Part shown: one piece after another, positions 1 to 11,819 of the stretch
How positions within the stretch are numbered: the stretch's first letter is position 1
Layout: each line of letters opens with the position of its first letter
NCBI GenBank assembly: GCA_965153355.1
Contig: OZ231126.1
Span: 105,524,001-105,588,000 of the forward strand
Length of the DNA: 64,000 nucleotides
From: Flaccisagitta enflata
Lineage: Eukaryota > Chaetognatha > Sagittoidea > Aphragmophora
Direction: 5' to 3'
Notes under the pieces: generated by a model
Databases searched by the model: none
Told to the model about the DNA's origin: nothing
The model's input: only the letters and a program-made list of their open reading frames with translations
Translations under genes and position numbers: made by a program

Positions 1-3000
1 TTAAACAAGAAAACATAAAATAGAAAGAAAAGTTATTACAAAAAGAAAGATTACATTCTTTATCGGCAACAATTGTTATTCTTAGGCGGCATTGGAATAA
101 AGACTGAAATAAAGACGAAGGCCGCCAAACTGAGAAGGCAACGTGATTCTTACGAAAAGGAGAAAATGAGAATTGACCAGTCAGAAAGGAATTTGACTTT
201 TAAACGGGAGAAAGAATACGTTGAGAAAACTTACGAAGGACAAATTCTTAATACAGTATGAATTATCAAAAGTGCTTTTACAAAGATACAGTTTTTTTTC
301 TTTAAATTGCTAATCGCGTTTTTTATAAATGGATAAAGCTAGAAATACCAGATTGGTCCCATTTTAAAGATCTTTTCAATATCTTAAAAACTGTCACCAG
401 TTTCATGTCAATCCCTTGAAAAACAACCAACTTATGGGCTGTCAAACACAGACATTTTCATGGGAATTTCGGAGGATTTTCCTATCATCTTTTTTCTTCC
501 TGTTTTATGATCAATCCTCACATCTCTTTTAGAAGTTGTGTCTGTGGGCCAGTATGTTGGTTTGTCCAATGGTTAGTCTGCCTACCTATCAGTCCATCTA
601 TCAGGGAGATGGTAAAAAACTTGCAAAATATGAGCAATGTCCAATAAAAAAGATGGGAATTACCCTTGGGCAATAAATTCATACTCCATATAAGTTTTGG
701 GTTCCTCAAGTGTAGTCAGCCCTTAAAAGTAAGTTTGGAGAAGCAGGTAAGCAGTCCTATAGGGGACAAAGTATTGTAAAGCACAAGGGGACTTTTGTTT
801 GTCCATCCAATCATCCCACTAATGAGGACTAATCTGAGGCTTGGGATGTTTAACTGGAAGACTGGTAGCACTGATTCAATGCCGGTGACAATTAATTTGG
901 GGTTAAAGAGGGCAGGTTAAGGTGAGGAAAAGCCTGGAAAGATTATGTTGGGATGGATTTGAAAATTGAAAGGCCAGTTTGCGGTCTGAGAGAGCCAGTT
1001 TGAGGCCTGAAGAGAAATAGGGGGCAATTTTACAGGCTGAGTGGGCTGTTTTGAGACCTGTGGGGGCTGGTAAGGCTGGCAAGGGCTGATTTGAGGCCTG
1101 CAAGGGCAGATTTGAGGTTTGGAAAGGCCCTAAAGGTGACAAAATCTTGTAGAATACAGGGGTTTGAAGGCTTCTTATGGCTATTTGTAGGTCTGATGAG
1201 GAAGATTTGAGGCCAGAGTGAGCCTAATATAAGACCTGAATAGGCTAAATTGTGGGCTTCAGATGGTTGGCAGTGCCTATTGCCCCAAAGCTGATGATTG
1301 AGTCATGAGATGGTGGGAAGGGCAGGGACTCCAAATGGACTGCTGATCTATATTTGGGTTCATAGAAGATGATAGGGTTGAGATGAAGGCTTTTGGGTAA
1401 GAATCCAAGCCAACAAATTTCACAATTGTGCAAAGCAGGGCAATGGAATTGTTCATTTGTACATTTGTGCATGCATTTGTTTGTATATGCATCCCACCTT
1501 CCCCCCGCTATTTCTTTTCTGTCAATTTCCCATATTATTCAATAGGAATTCCATATTTTTTCTTTTTTTTTTCAATATCCCCTTGGTGGGTGGTTGGTTG
1601 GTTTTGATACACAATGATGGTGTTTTAGGTGGGTAAGGTGGTAGGGTGGATGATTGGTTGGTTTTAGGTGCGTTAGGTTGTTGGTGGGGGGTTGGTTGAT
1701 TTTGATCTTGGTTGTTGGTTCTTTAATGGGTTTGGGGTAAAAAATACCTGATTTGGGGTCTGAGAAGTCTGTTTTAGTGTCAGAGAGCCTTTTTAGGGGT
1801 CAAGAAAGCCTTGTTTGGAGTCTTTGAGCACTAATTGATAGGCATGCTCTTGGATTTGGGAAAAGAGGCATGATGTGAGGCTTGGGGTAGGGAGATGGAT
1901 GGATACTTAAGAAAAAACAATGTGGAATTATAGGTTAAAGAACCCCCCAGAGAACAAATATTCAGAATGAAACAAATTATCATATGGAAGAACAAACAAA
2001 CCTATAATTTCACATTGTTTTTTCTTAAGTATCCATCTATCTCCCTACCCCAAGCCTCACATCATGCCTCTTTGCCCAAATCCAAGAGCATGCCTATCAA
2101 TTAGTGCTTCAAAGACTCCAAACAAGGCTTTCTTGACCCCTAAAAAGGCTCTCTGACCCCACTAAAACAGACTTCTCAGACCCCAAATCAGGTATTTTTT
2201 ACCCCAAACCCATTAAAGAACCAACAACCAAGATCAAAATCAACCAACCCCCCACCAACAACCTAACGCACCTAAAACCAACCAATCATCCACCCTACCA
2301 CCTTACCCACCTAAAACACCATCATTGTGTATCAAAACCAACCAACCACCCACCAAGGGGATATTGAAAAAAAAAAGAAAAAATATGGAATTCCTATTGA
2401 ATAATATGGGAAATTGACAGAAAAGAAATAGCGGGGGGAAGGTGGGATGCATATACAAACAAATGCATGCACAAATGTACAAATGAACAATTCCATTGCC
2501 CTGCTTTGCACAATTGTGAAATTTGTTGGCTTGGATTCTTACCCAAAAGCCTTCATCTCAACCCTATCATCTTCTATGAACCCAAATATAGATCAGCAGT
2601 ACATTTGGAGTCCCTGCCCTTCCCACCATCTCATGACTCAATCATCAGCTTTAGGGCAATAGGCACTGCCAACCATCTGAGGCTTTTTAAACTTTCTGGC
2701 CTTAGATTAGCCTCCTAGCCCACAATTTAGCCTATTCAGGTCTTATATTAGGCTCACTCTGGCCTCAAATCTTCCTCATCAGACCTACAAATAGCCATAA
2801 GAAGCCTTCAAACCCCTGTATTCTACAAGATTTTGTCACCTTTAGGGCCGTTCCAAACCTCAAATCTGCCCTTGCAGGCCTCAAATCAGCCCTTGCCAGC
2901 CTTACCAGCCCCAACAGGTCTCAAAACAGCTCACTCAGCCTGTAAAATTGCCCCCTATTTCTCTTCAGGCCTCAAACTGGCTCTCTCAGACCGCAAACTG

Positions 3001-3997
3001 GCCTTTCAATTTTCAAATCCATCCCAACATAATCTTTCAAGGCTTTTCCTCACCTTAACCTGCCCTCTTTAACCCCAAATTGGCATTGAATCAGTGTTAC
3101 CAGTCTTCCAGTTAAACATCCCAAGCCTCAGATTAGTCCTCATTAGTGGGATGATTGGATGGACAAACAAAAAAGAATATATGAAAATCCTCCAAAATTC
3201 CCATGAAAATTTTTGTGTTTGACAGCCCTGCTTACCTGCTTCTCAAACTTACTTTTTAAAGGGCTGACTACTTGAGGAACCCAAAACTTATATAGGTATG
3301 AATTTATTGCCCAAGGGTAATTCCCATCTTTTTTATTGGACATTGCTCATATTTTGCAAGTTTTTTACCATCTCCCTGATAGATGGACTGATAGGTAAGC
3401 AGACTAACCATTGGACAAACCAACATACTGGCCCACAGACACAGCTTCTAAAAGAGATGTGAGGATTGATCATAAAACAGGATGAAAAAAGAAGATAGGA
3501 AAATCCTCCGAAATTCCCATGAAAATGTCTGTGTTTGACAGCCCATAAGTTGGTTGTTTTTCAAGGGATTGACATGAAACTGGTGACAGTTTTTAAGATA
3601 TTGAAAAGATCTTTAAAATGGGACCAATCTGAGTATTTAAAACCTCAAATCGCATTTTTGGGGCCGAATATAAAAAACGCAATTAGCAATTTAAAGAAAA
3701 GAAACTGTATCTCTGTAAAAGCACTTTTGATAATTCATACTGTATTAAGAATTTGTCCTTCATCAGTTTTCTCAACGTATTCTTTCTCCCTTTTTAAAAG
3801 TCAAATTCCTTTCTGACTGGTCAATTCTCATTTTCTCCTTTTCGTAAGAATCACGTTGCCTTCTCAGTTTTGGCGGCCTTCGTCTTATTTCAGTCTTTAT
3901 TCCAATGCCGCCTAAGAATAACAATTGTTGCCGATAAAGAATGTAATCTTTCTTTTTGTAATAACTTTTTCTTTCTATTTTATGTTTTCTTGTTTAA
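1..3997. repeat. Giant inverted repeat, arms about 1.9-2.0 kb
   Basis: Positions 1-1936 reappear as reverse complement at 1999-3997, leaving a loop of about 62 bp (1937-1998). The match runs to the first base of the window, so the left arm probably continues outside it. The arms are very similar but not identical. One clear difference is at 3,165-3,230, where the right arm carries a patch resembling 3,490-3,545 instead of the expected sequence. Around 1,140-1,165 and 2,810-2,835 both arms contain a degenerate relative of the foldback-type terminal repeat found elsewhere in the window. No convincing gene lies in either arm; small open frames are short and unconserved in character. Confidence 0.9.
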
Positions 3998-4189
3998 TTG
4001 AAATTTGGAATGATTCACTTACATTAAATCCTTCGTAAAGAAAAGAACTCTGGACTTTTATTTCTCCCTTTCATGAAAAAAAGGGAAATTGAATCTCTGC
4101 AATTCTCCGTCGATAAATTGTGGAAACAAAGACGCTTAATTCTGCAGTTTGGTTATAACTACAGATAGATACTTAAAAGAGATAAGATA

Positions 4190-4254
<65 letters not shown>
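4190..4254. repeat. (TC)n microsatellite
   Basis: About 65 bp of CT dinucleotide repeat. The flanks (4,000-4,525) show no gene. A similar (TC)n tract precedes the second BEL/Pao gag at 43,536-43,606. Confidence 0.9.
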
Positions 4255-4256
<2 letters not shown>

Positions 4257-4524
4257 GAATCCATAACTCGACTACAATCACAATTCCCAATTGCTCACGT
4301 TTGAAATTGATAACCTCAGCAAAATAAAAGGAGTGAGGAAAACTGATTTAGATCCTGAAAGCTTCGAATATCTTGATCAGGCTTTTATCTTCTATTATTT
4401 TGTAAATCTATCAACAACAGGTTCATTATAACCAACCCCTCCATTTATTTTATGGCGTCCCTTTATTAGATCTTCCAACTTTTCATTCAATTTCAAGCAG
4501 GCCAGAATTGGATGTTAAATAGTC

Positions 4525-5200
4525 AGGCGGACTATTGTGATCACATAGGAACATAGTCAGGCGGACTTTAGTGATTACATTGGAACAAGTGCACTTTACG
4601 AGTCACTTGCAGGAGAACGAGAACCATAGGTGTGCTTTACGAGCCACTTGGAAGAAGAAAAGGTACTTTGCGAGTACCCAAGGAGACAAAAGTGTGCTTC
4701 ACGAGCCACAAATTGGAAGTGGTGAATTTGGAAGTGGTGAATTAGGAAGTGGTGAATTTGGAAGTGGTGATTTTGAAAGTGGTGATATAGGAAGTGGTGA
4801 ATTTGACCAATTTGAAATCTCACAAGAGTTGAGATTGACCAGTACGAAAATTCCTGGGGGAATCTGGTCTATATTAGTCAAAATTATTATCTCACAGGTG
4901 TTGAGATTGACCAGTTCGAAAATTCCTGGGGGAATCTGGTCTGTATATTGAGTCAATTGTATTGACCAGTTTTATCTCATAGGGGTTGAGATAAAGAAAT
5001 AAGCCAGGCGGGCTTAATTGGAAAGAAGGTTTTAAAGAATTGACTTATTTATATCTCACAGGAGTTGAGATAAAAAACAAGCCAGGCGGGCTTAATTGGA
5101 AGAAGGGTCTAAAGACCAATTTATATCTCACAGAGGTTGAGATTTATCAAAAATAATCCAAAGTTGGATTTTGATTAAGGAAGTTGATCTCAAAATTGTT
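4525..5200 (+). repeat. Serial tandem repeats in the leader of the first BEL/Pao element
   Basis: At least four short tandem arrays follow each other directly upstream of gag. They are a unit built on AGTCAGGCGGACT (4,530-4,590), a unit with GCTTTACGAGCCACTT (4,590-4,710), a 15-16-bp GGAAGTGGTGAATTTG array (4,714-4,806), and a longer module alternating a TGACCAGT..AATTCCTGGGGGAATC block with TCTCACAGGAGTTGAGAT (4,815-5,150). Some are readable as protein, but they look like untranslated leader or LTR sequence. LTR ends could not be fixed because no matching 3' copy is seen. Confidence 0.75.
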
Positions 5201-5231
5201 TTAGCCATGGTTAACAGTAACAAGCAGTTAC

Positions 5232-6887
5232 ATGGACACTAAACAAGCCCGAAAAATCTATGATCAATGGAGAAAATCTGTTTCCCCAACAGATGTCCAT
5301 CGGTGGACTCAATTGCTTTGCAAAACACAAGAAACTTATAAAAAAGTTTGTGGCTTGGTTAAGAGATTAGAAAAACTCTTAAAACAAAAAAGTTTGGAAT
5401 CTGTGATTCAAACAAAAACCTCCTTATCAAATGAATTTGATGCATTAAAAGTTTGCAAAGAGAAAGAGGTAGAATTTCTACCTGAATCTGTGAAAGAAGC
5501 TTATTGTAAACTAGTTGGTGACTGGCCAACAGCAGAACGTGCTCTTGCAGTACGTGCTCTTGCAGAAGCAAAAGAGTTTGTTGATTGGGCTGAGCAAAAA
5601 CTGACTGAAAACCAACCTGAGGAAGGAGAGGAGGAGATTCAGTTATCTTCAACTGATTCTGAATCTGAAGAGGAAGAGATCAACGATAACCCCCACCCAA
5701 CCCTTACAAATCTTCACACCATGGATGCCATCACAAATTGTGAATCCAAACTTCCTCAGGCACAGAAAGACCTGTTGGAATCAAAGAAACGTGAGAGGAG
5801 GCCAATACGTATCCGAGTCACAAAACTTGTCAACAAAATTACAAAAAACATTGATGATGGGGATAATTTTGCAATTACCCTATCAAAAACAAATCTACTG
5901 AGAGCTCTAGAGGACCTTGAAAAAAAGGATGAAGAAATTTGGGCGATTTATGATGACCAGGCTGTAGCTGAAGATATGAGTCAAGGGGAAGAATGGACTG
6001 AAAAGGGCGAGAAGGCCATTGCTGATGCAGAAAGGTTTCTAAATTCATTAAACCCAGGCAGTGCTGCTCCCTCTTCCACTACAACCCCTGCTGCAGCTAC
6101 GTCCAATCATGCAAGAACACCCAAAATCGAGATCCCAAAGTTTTATGGGAAATCTCCGGCGGAGTACCAAACCTTTTGGAACTCATTTGAATCTCTCATT
6201 GATAAGCGCACTGATTTAGCAAATGTGGAAAAACTCCTTTACTTAAAGGATGCTTGTGTTGGCGAAGCCAAGAAACTGGCAGATGGGTACAACATAACCG
6301 ATGTCAATTATGACCATTTCAAAAAATTTCTCAAAGAAATGTTTGGAAAACCCAGATTGGTTCAACAATCACATGTCAAAAACATTTTGAACCTCAAACC
6401 CTTCGATACCGATAACATCAAGCCATTCCTTACAACCTTGGAAACCTCAATGAGATGTCTGGCTGAGTATGGCATAGACATGGACAATGGGTCTTGGATA
6501 ATAGTACCCTTTGTTGAGGAACTCATGTCAAAGGAAATTTTGCAAAAATGGCGTGAGGAGATCAATGATGATGATTCATTTTCAACAAAAAAGCTGCTGG
6601 ACTTTTTGCATGAAAAGTTGCAATGTTATGGCACAGCATCTGAACAAAAAACTGATGCAAAAAACAAAAGACACACGAGAGCAAAGACTACATTGATGCT
6701 CACTACTGCGGGTAGAGAGGTGACATGCTTCTGTTGTGACAGAAATCACAGAATTTTCAATTGCGAAAAATTCAAAAAACTTTCACCAAAAGAAAGGTTC
6801 GATTTCATCTTCAAAAAGAAGCATTGTCAAAAATGTTTGATGCCAATCACCAAAGATCATTTCCCAAAGTTTCCCAAAGACTTGTAA
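5232..6887 (+). CDS. BEL/Pao-type Gag polyprotein (element 1)
   Basis: A 551-residue uninterrupted frame starts at an ATG at 5,232. The N-terminal part (about 1-130) is helical and charged, followed by an acidic Ser/Glu-rich stretch. Residues about 300-430 resemble the DUF1759 Gag domain of BEL/Pao elements (a P-K-F-Y-G-K-S-P start, then F-W-N-S-F, L-Y-L-K and a KPRLVQ-like segment). The C-terminus has a Cys/His cluster (CFCCDRNH..FNC followed by H-C-Q-K-C) typical of the zinc-binding end of Pao Gag. Gag would package element RNA into virus-like particles. The following protease and pol frames are broken, so the element is dead although gag itself is open. Confidence 0.85.
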   Translation: MDTKQARKIYDQWRKSVSPTDVHRWTQLLCKTQETYKKVCGLVKRLEKLLKQKSLESVIQTKTSLSNEFDALKVCKEKEVEFLPESVKEAYCKLVGDWPTAERALAVRALAEAKEFVDWAEQKLTENQPEEGEEEIQLSSTDSESEEEEINDNPHPTLTNLHTMDAITNCESKLPQAQKDLLESKKRERRPIRIRVTKLVNKITKNIDDGDNFAITLSKTNLLRALEDLEKKDEEIWAIYDDQAVAEDMSQGEEWTEKGEKAIADAERFLNSLNPGSAAPSSTTTPAAATSNHARTPKIEIPKFYGKSPAEYQTFWNSFESLIDKRTDLANVEKLLYLKDACVGEAKKLADGYNITDVNYDHFKKFLKEMFGKPRLVQQSHVKNILNLKPFDTDNIKPFLTTLETSMRCLAEYGIDMDNGSWIIVPFVEELMSKEILQKWREEINDDDSFSTKKLLDFLHEKLQCYGTASEQKTDAKNKRHTRAKTTLMLTTAGREVTCFCCDRNHRIFNCEKFKKLSPKERFDFIFKKKHCQKCLMPITKDHFPKFPKDL

Positions 6888-6906
6888 GTCACCAATCAAG
6901 TGCAGA

Positions 6907-7820
6907 GTGTGCCAAAAACCTCACCACACACTCCTGCACTGGGGAAAACCTCCCATGAGTGATGATGCAAAGGCTGCATCTCCAACAGCAACATTTACTG
7001 TTTCATCAGCAACAGTCTCCAAACAATCCCAAGTGCCTGAGTCATTGCCAGCCGTGAAATCTTGCTGTAATTCACTCCATCATGCGCCTCAAAAGAAAGA
7101 GGGACTGACAGTTTTGAAGAACTTCAAAGCTGTTCCGAAAGAGAAACCAAATTTGACAATTCGGTCAGTCATTGATGATGGTTCTCAGACCACTTGGATT
7201 TTGCAAAAATGCAAAAATATTGGAAATTGCCCGTGATAAGGCGGGAGTGCTTGCTGTACCAACAGCATTTTGAGTAGTCGTGCACCTCAGCATGATATGT
7301 AGTCAAGATCAGTCTTTGCACCAAAGATAACCGTTACTGTGAGATGGAAGCAGTAGTCTCTCCATCAGAGAAGCTCACAGTTGATATGGATGCAATCAGA
7401 CTTGATCCTTGCACAGAATATCCTCATTTGGCAGACATTCAGTTTGCAGATGATTATCCACGTGATGCAACTGAAGTTGAGTTGCTAATTGGCAATGAAT
7501 ATGCTGATCACATACAGACTGGAAACAAGAGAGTTGGTAACCCAGGAGAGCCATGTGCAATCCAAACTTTGTTTGGTTGGGTCTTATCAGGTAGTATAAG
7601 ACAGAATGCGTCAAACTTTACATCAACAAACCTGACACAGGTTGTGGCATTGGAAAATGTCTTGGAAAAGTTTTGGAAATTGGAAGAATGCTCAAATCCA
7701 AACTCAAGAATCAAAAATCTTGTTGATGAAAAGGTGCATGAAGAGTTCAAGAAGACCATCACTTATATTGATGTGAACCAGCAGTACATGGTCAAATTCC
7801 CTTACAAGGAAGAGGTATGA
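6907..7820 (+). pseudogene. BEL/Pao protease and pol N-terminal remnant (element 1)
   Basis: Two open segments (6,907-7,236 and 7,344-7,820) are separated by stops and frameshifts. The first contains a protease-like VIDDGSQTTWIL motif; the usual family motif has Asp-Ser-Gly or Asp-Ser-Ala, so the active site is altered. The second matches the linker before reverse transcriptase in Pao elements (a PHLADIQF..VELLIGNEYAD-like stretch, then FGWVLSGS). It is collinear with the upstream gag and downstream RT and clearly not functional as a polyprotein. Confidence 0.75.
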
Positions 7821-8175
7821 AAAAGTTGTCGGATAACTTTGTACCAACAAAAGCTCTGTATTGGAAACAGCAAGCCATCCTGAAGAATGACCCAGAAAAA
7901 AAGAGCTACTGTTCAAAAGAATTTTGATGAACAGTTTGATCTTGGTGTTCTAGAACTGGTCTCCGATGCTGACACTCCAGCTGGAGGTGTCCACTACCTA
8001 CCGTGGCACTTGGTGCTTAGGCCAGGCCATCCAACAACACCGTGAGGATGCAGAAAAATGCCTCATTCAAGGGTAAATTTGGCATTTCCTAGACAGCGCT
8101 CAACATATTGGGCCAAATCTACTGCCAGATATCGTTGGATCAATTCTACGCTTTCGTTCACGAAAAATTGCATTC

Positions 8176-9225
8176 GTGTCTGATGTCAAAAAGATGTTTT
8201 GGCAGATAAAGATACCAGTTGAGCAACAAGACCTTCATCGAATCATCACACCCAAGGGGATAGCTCGCCAGACTAGTGTCATGTTCGGTGAATCTTCCTC
8301 TCCATTCCTGTCCATGGCAACTTGTGAATACCACGCTCAGCGTGATGACATCCAACAAAAATTCCCAAAAGCTTGTGAATTTGTAGAAAACGAACTCTAC
8401 ATGGACGATGTGCCTGGAGGGTGCGATTCAGTTGATGACGGTGTTGATATTCTTACTCAAATCAAAGGCTTTTTTGGGTCTATGCACATGAAAGTGCACA
8501 AAATCAATAGCAACAACAAGGAGTTATTGAGCATGATTGACGGGACTGATGATAGTGAAGAAGCTGCATTTCTTGGCTTGCAGTGGCACACAAATCATGA
8601 CTCTCTCCGCGTCCCCAACAAAGAGTGGGACAAAACTCCAACCACCAAAAGGGAATTTTTGCAAAAAATCGCCTCCTTCTGGGACCCTATTGGTGGCAGG
8701 AGCCCTCTCATCTGCAAAGGGAAGATGATAATGCAGAAGATATGGCAACTAGGTTCTGATTGGGACCAGCTTCTATCTGATGAGTTGAAGCATGAAGTGG
8801 AAGAATTCAGAAAAGCAACTGTTGTTGACTTTGAAATTCCTCGGTTCTTTGGCATCCCTACTGTTCTCCACATCTTTGTAGATGCCAGTGAATCAGCATA
8901 TGCCGCTGTTGCATATGCAATTTCTGAGAGAGGCTCTTGCTTTCTCATGTCCAAGACAAGAGTAAAGCCCATCAAAGTTGTCTCACTCCCCCGCATGGAG
9001 TTGCTGGGAGCAATGTTAGGCTCACGCTTACTTGCGTTTCTTCACGAGGAAGTTTTCAAATCTGGGATTGAGACTTTCTTGTGGACAGATTCTACTATTG
9101 CGCTTGGTTGGATCGAATCTTCTTCAGCACGCTACAAACCCTTTGTTGGGAACAGGATTGCGGAAATCCAACGAACATGCGGCAGTCATGGCGTTAAATG
9201 CATGTGGGTTCCTGGAGACAAATAG
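8176..9225 (+). pseudogene. BEL/Pao reverse transcriptase-RNase H segment (element 1)
   Basis: A 349-residue open stretch carries the RT catalytic box YMDD at 8,398-8,409. It continues through the Pao connection domain (a SFWDPIGG-like motif; family form FDPLG) into RNase H (IFVDASESAYAAVAY, then MELLGAMLGSRL and LWTDSTIALGWI). The RT N-terminal fingers lie in a broken stretch (7,821-8,175). It belongs to the same element as 5,232-6,887. The frame ends near the RNase H C-terminus (WVPGDK), after which the frame is lost. Confidence 0.85.
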
Positions 9226-10077
9226 CCCTGCGAATATCCCATCCAGGGCATTTGGCCTTTGGATGAAAAGCCAATCAAGCTCTGGATTGAGGGCCTAATT
9301 CATCAAGACAGGTGATTGGCCGAATCAGCCTGTGATGGAAAAAACCAGATGAACAAAAAGGAAAGTGGCTGTAAACATCACACAAGTTAGTGAACCTGTC
9401 ATCAGTTTGGAACGATTACAGCTCTTTGGAAAAACTGAGTGCGGATCATGATGTACGTGATTAACTTTTGTTGCCCAGTGGGGGCGAGGGCGAATAACTC
9501 GAGTGCTCAACAGAAGCGGAAAAGGGCATTAGCAAGCTCATCAGCCAGAGCAAGAGCACTTCTTCTCAGAAGAATATGAATGCCTTCAGAAGAATCGTGC
9601 CATTTCACGAAACTCTCGATTGATCCAATTCAATCCAATCTTGGAAGAGCGGTTTGATCAAAATGAGTGGAAGAGTGAACAAAACATCATCATTCTTCCA
9701 AACCGTCCCATCTCTTGACTTCTCATCAGAGATATTTCACATCAAATCTTCATACAGGATCAAACCAGACATTGGCAATTTCGTCCAAAATATTGGGTCA
9801 TCAAAGGAATGACAACCGTAACGAAACACAATCTTGCATGACATGCCAAGCGGATCAACTTTCTTCAATGTCAACAAATGATAACCCAGATTTGACCAGA
9901 TTTCAGGAAACGGCGTTGCCACCTTTCTCTCATGTCGGACTGGATTACGCTGGACCTCTTCTCATCAAACCCAGGAGAGATTCAACTTCTCAAGCGGAGA
10001 AGCGTTGGATTTGCTCTGCCAATAAAGATTTGTTAAGTACATTAATGGGGACGATGTCACCAGTTAGGATGAAATAA
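9226..10077 (+). pseudogene. BEL/Pao integrase remnant (element 1), truncated
   Basis: Decayed sequence contains short recognisable integrase pieces. Around 9,715-10,000 there is a zinc-binding-like C-M-T-C-Q-A segment, then F-S-H-V-G-L-D-Y-A-G-P-L, which matches the first catalytic Asp region of Pao integrases. The rest of the catalytic core, the C-terminal domain and a 3' LTR are absent. After 10,077 the sequence is unrelated, so the element is truncated here. Confidence 0.7.
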
Positions 10078-10079
10078 GA

Positions 10080-11005
10080 CAGCGTGCCCACGAAGCCAAC
10101 ATTTAGGGTATCAAAATAGGTCAAAATGGAAAACATTCATGAGTGAAAATAGAAAAGCAAGTGAATAAAAATGATCGAGATAAGACATACATGATATTTA
10201 AAAGGAAAATTTGCATCCATTAAGCAAAATTAGCAGATTTAGCTTAAATTACTGAAAACAATTTACTGAAAATTTCTACAAATTTCTTTTTTGTCACTGA
10301 CAAGGGGTTGGTCGAAATTATAAGTTTGCATAGAAAATGAAAAAATGAAAAAACAAAGAACATAGTTCTCTCCCCAAATCGTTTTTAGAGAGAACTATGT
10401 TTTTGAAAATGCAAAATTTTTCTGGGTGTGGCCTTCTTATAATTTCGACCTCAGAAAATAGAAAAAAATGTCAACAAAATTTCATTAAAAATCTTCATTT
10501 TCTTACCATTTTCTGTGAGAATTGCTTATCAAAAGGCGATTTAAAGCGTGAAATATGAAATAGATGTACATATCAAGTGTATCCAGTGACAACTTGAGAA
10601 ATGAAAACATTTGTGGATGGATAATTAGTCCATTATCGATGCAAACGTGGGGTGAAGCACTTCATTTTTCCCTGGAAGATTCGACGTCATAAGTAGCATC
10701 AGAGAAAAAATTTGGAACGGGGAAAAGGGAGAGATTCTATTGGTCTTCTTAGAGCTAAAATCGATTCAGCGGCGAGGGAAAAGAGGGGGTTGCCAGATTA
10801 GGGGCCCATTGATGGATTATGAGGTTGTTGCCATGGGAAAGAAGGATGAGTCAAGCATTGCTCCAATGGCGTATTAAGGTGAAGATGAGGCTGCGTGAAA
10901 AAAGGAGGAAAGTCACATTTGGAGAGTTCTTTGTTGTAATGGCTTGCTAGTGGCTAGTTGTGGGGCAGAAAGGGAGAAGGCTACACAAGAGGAAATATTG
11001 GTGTA
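10080..11005. other. Non-coding stretch with a long imperfect hairpin
   Basis: No gene is seen. Positions about 10,312-10,450 form a long imperfect hairpin. GGTCGAAATTATAAG pairs with CTTATAATTTCGACC about 120 bp away, and an inner pair ACATAGTTCTCTC / GAGAGAACTATGT lies at about 10,363-10,404. From about 10,760 to 11,440 diverged units of roughly 70-80 bp recur around words such as GGGGAAGCCGCATTA and TTAGGGGTATTC. These suggest an old tandem array interrupted by the small transposon at 11,006-11,169. Confidence 0.6.
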
Positions 11006-11169
11006 CAGTGGGACCCCGCCTCATCGGTCCCATTGGGACTGAAGATTTTTCACCTTTATCTCAGGATAACCTTTAAAGAGAGGTGAAACTACCATTCGGG
11101 ACCTCAAAATGTTGACATTTATTGATGAGGAACCTTTAAAAGCGAAGCTGTTATTGCGGGGTTCCACTG
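11006..11169. mobile_element. 164-bp MITE, TA target duplication (mariner/pogo-like)
   Basis: CAGTGGGACCCCGC at the left end and GCGGGGTTCCACTG at the right end are inverted repeats matching at 13 of 14 positions, each bordered by TA (11,004-11,005 and 11,170-11,171). TA duplication and CAGTGG-type ends are typical of Tc1/mariner/pogo-derived non-autonomous elements. It is far too short to code. Confidence 0.8.
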
Positions 11170-11541
11170 TATTATGTTGTAGCTGTGGGGCAAAGGGGAA
11201 GCCGCATTAGAGGTGTTCTTTGCGCTAAAAGTGTATGAGAGGAGCTTTGAAGGGCGAAGGGGAGGCCTTATTAGGGGTATTTATTTCGTAAATGGCATTT
11301 CATTGGCGTTTAAGTATGTAGCTTTGGAGCAAAAGGGAAGCCACATTACAGATGTATAAAGGAGAAGCTGCGTTACGACCATATTAGGGGTATTCATGGC
11401 GCTAATGGCGTTTGAGGGTGTACCCGTGGGGAAAAATCCAATAAAAACGGTTTCCTTTCTCATTTCCTCTCCTTTCAGTTTTTCTTCAGTCATTCATGTT
11501 TACTTTTTTCCTCATCTGTCTCTTTTACTCTCTTTATCTCT

Positions 11542-11546
<5 letters not shown>

Positions 11547-11578
<32 letters not shown>
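11547..11578. repeat. (TC)n microsatellite
   Basis: A short CT tract in pyrimidine-rich non-coding sequence (11,450-11,700). Open frames here are Leu/Ser low-complexity only. Confidence 0.85.
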
Positions 11579-11581
<3 letters not shown>

Positions 11582-11760
11582 CACCGATGCTCTTTTTTCG
11601 AAATTTTCCTTTTGCTCTTTCTCTTTATGGCCTTCAATTCTTTGTCATTGTTTTTTTTTTTTGACACCTTCATTCAAATGCAAGAGAAATGGCTATGAGA
11701 AATGGGCCTATGAGATTTAGTTTTTACTAGAAGGAATCATAGGCCACGAGATGATTGTGA

Positions 11761-11799
11761 ACAAGGCCGGATACACGGCTACCGTAGTCGCGTGGAGAT
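11761..11799 (+). mobile_element. HINE-like element, 5' end only
   Basis: ACAAGGCCGGATACACGGCT followed by ACCGTAGTCGCGTG is the family 5' end seen complete at 50,418 and 24,500. The rest of the element is missing after about 11,799. Confidence 0.7.
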
Positions 11800-11819
11800 A
11801 GTCCGCCAGCGAAATAGGG

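Noticed and set aside
903-1142. Mirrored open frames at 903-1,142 and 2,833-3,072 with the same protein
   Set aside because: Identity follows from the palindrome; the sequence is a GGCCTGA-type repeat and not a conserved protein.
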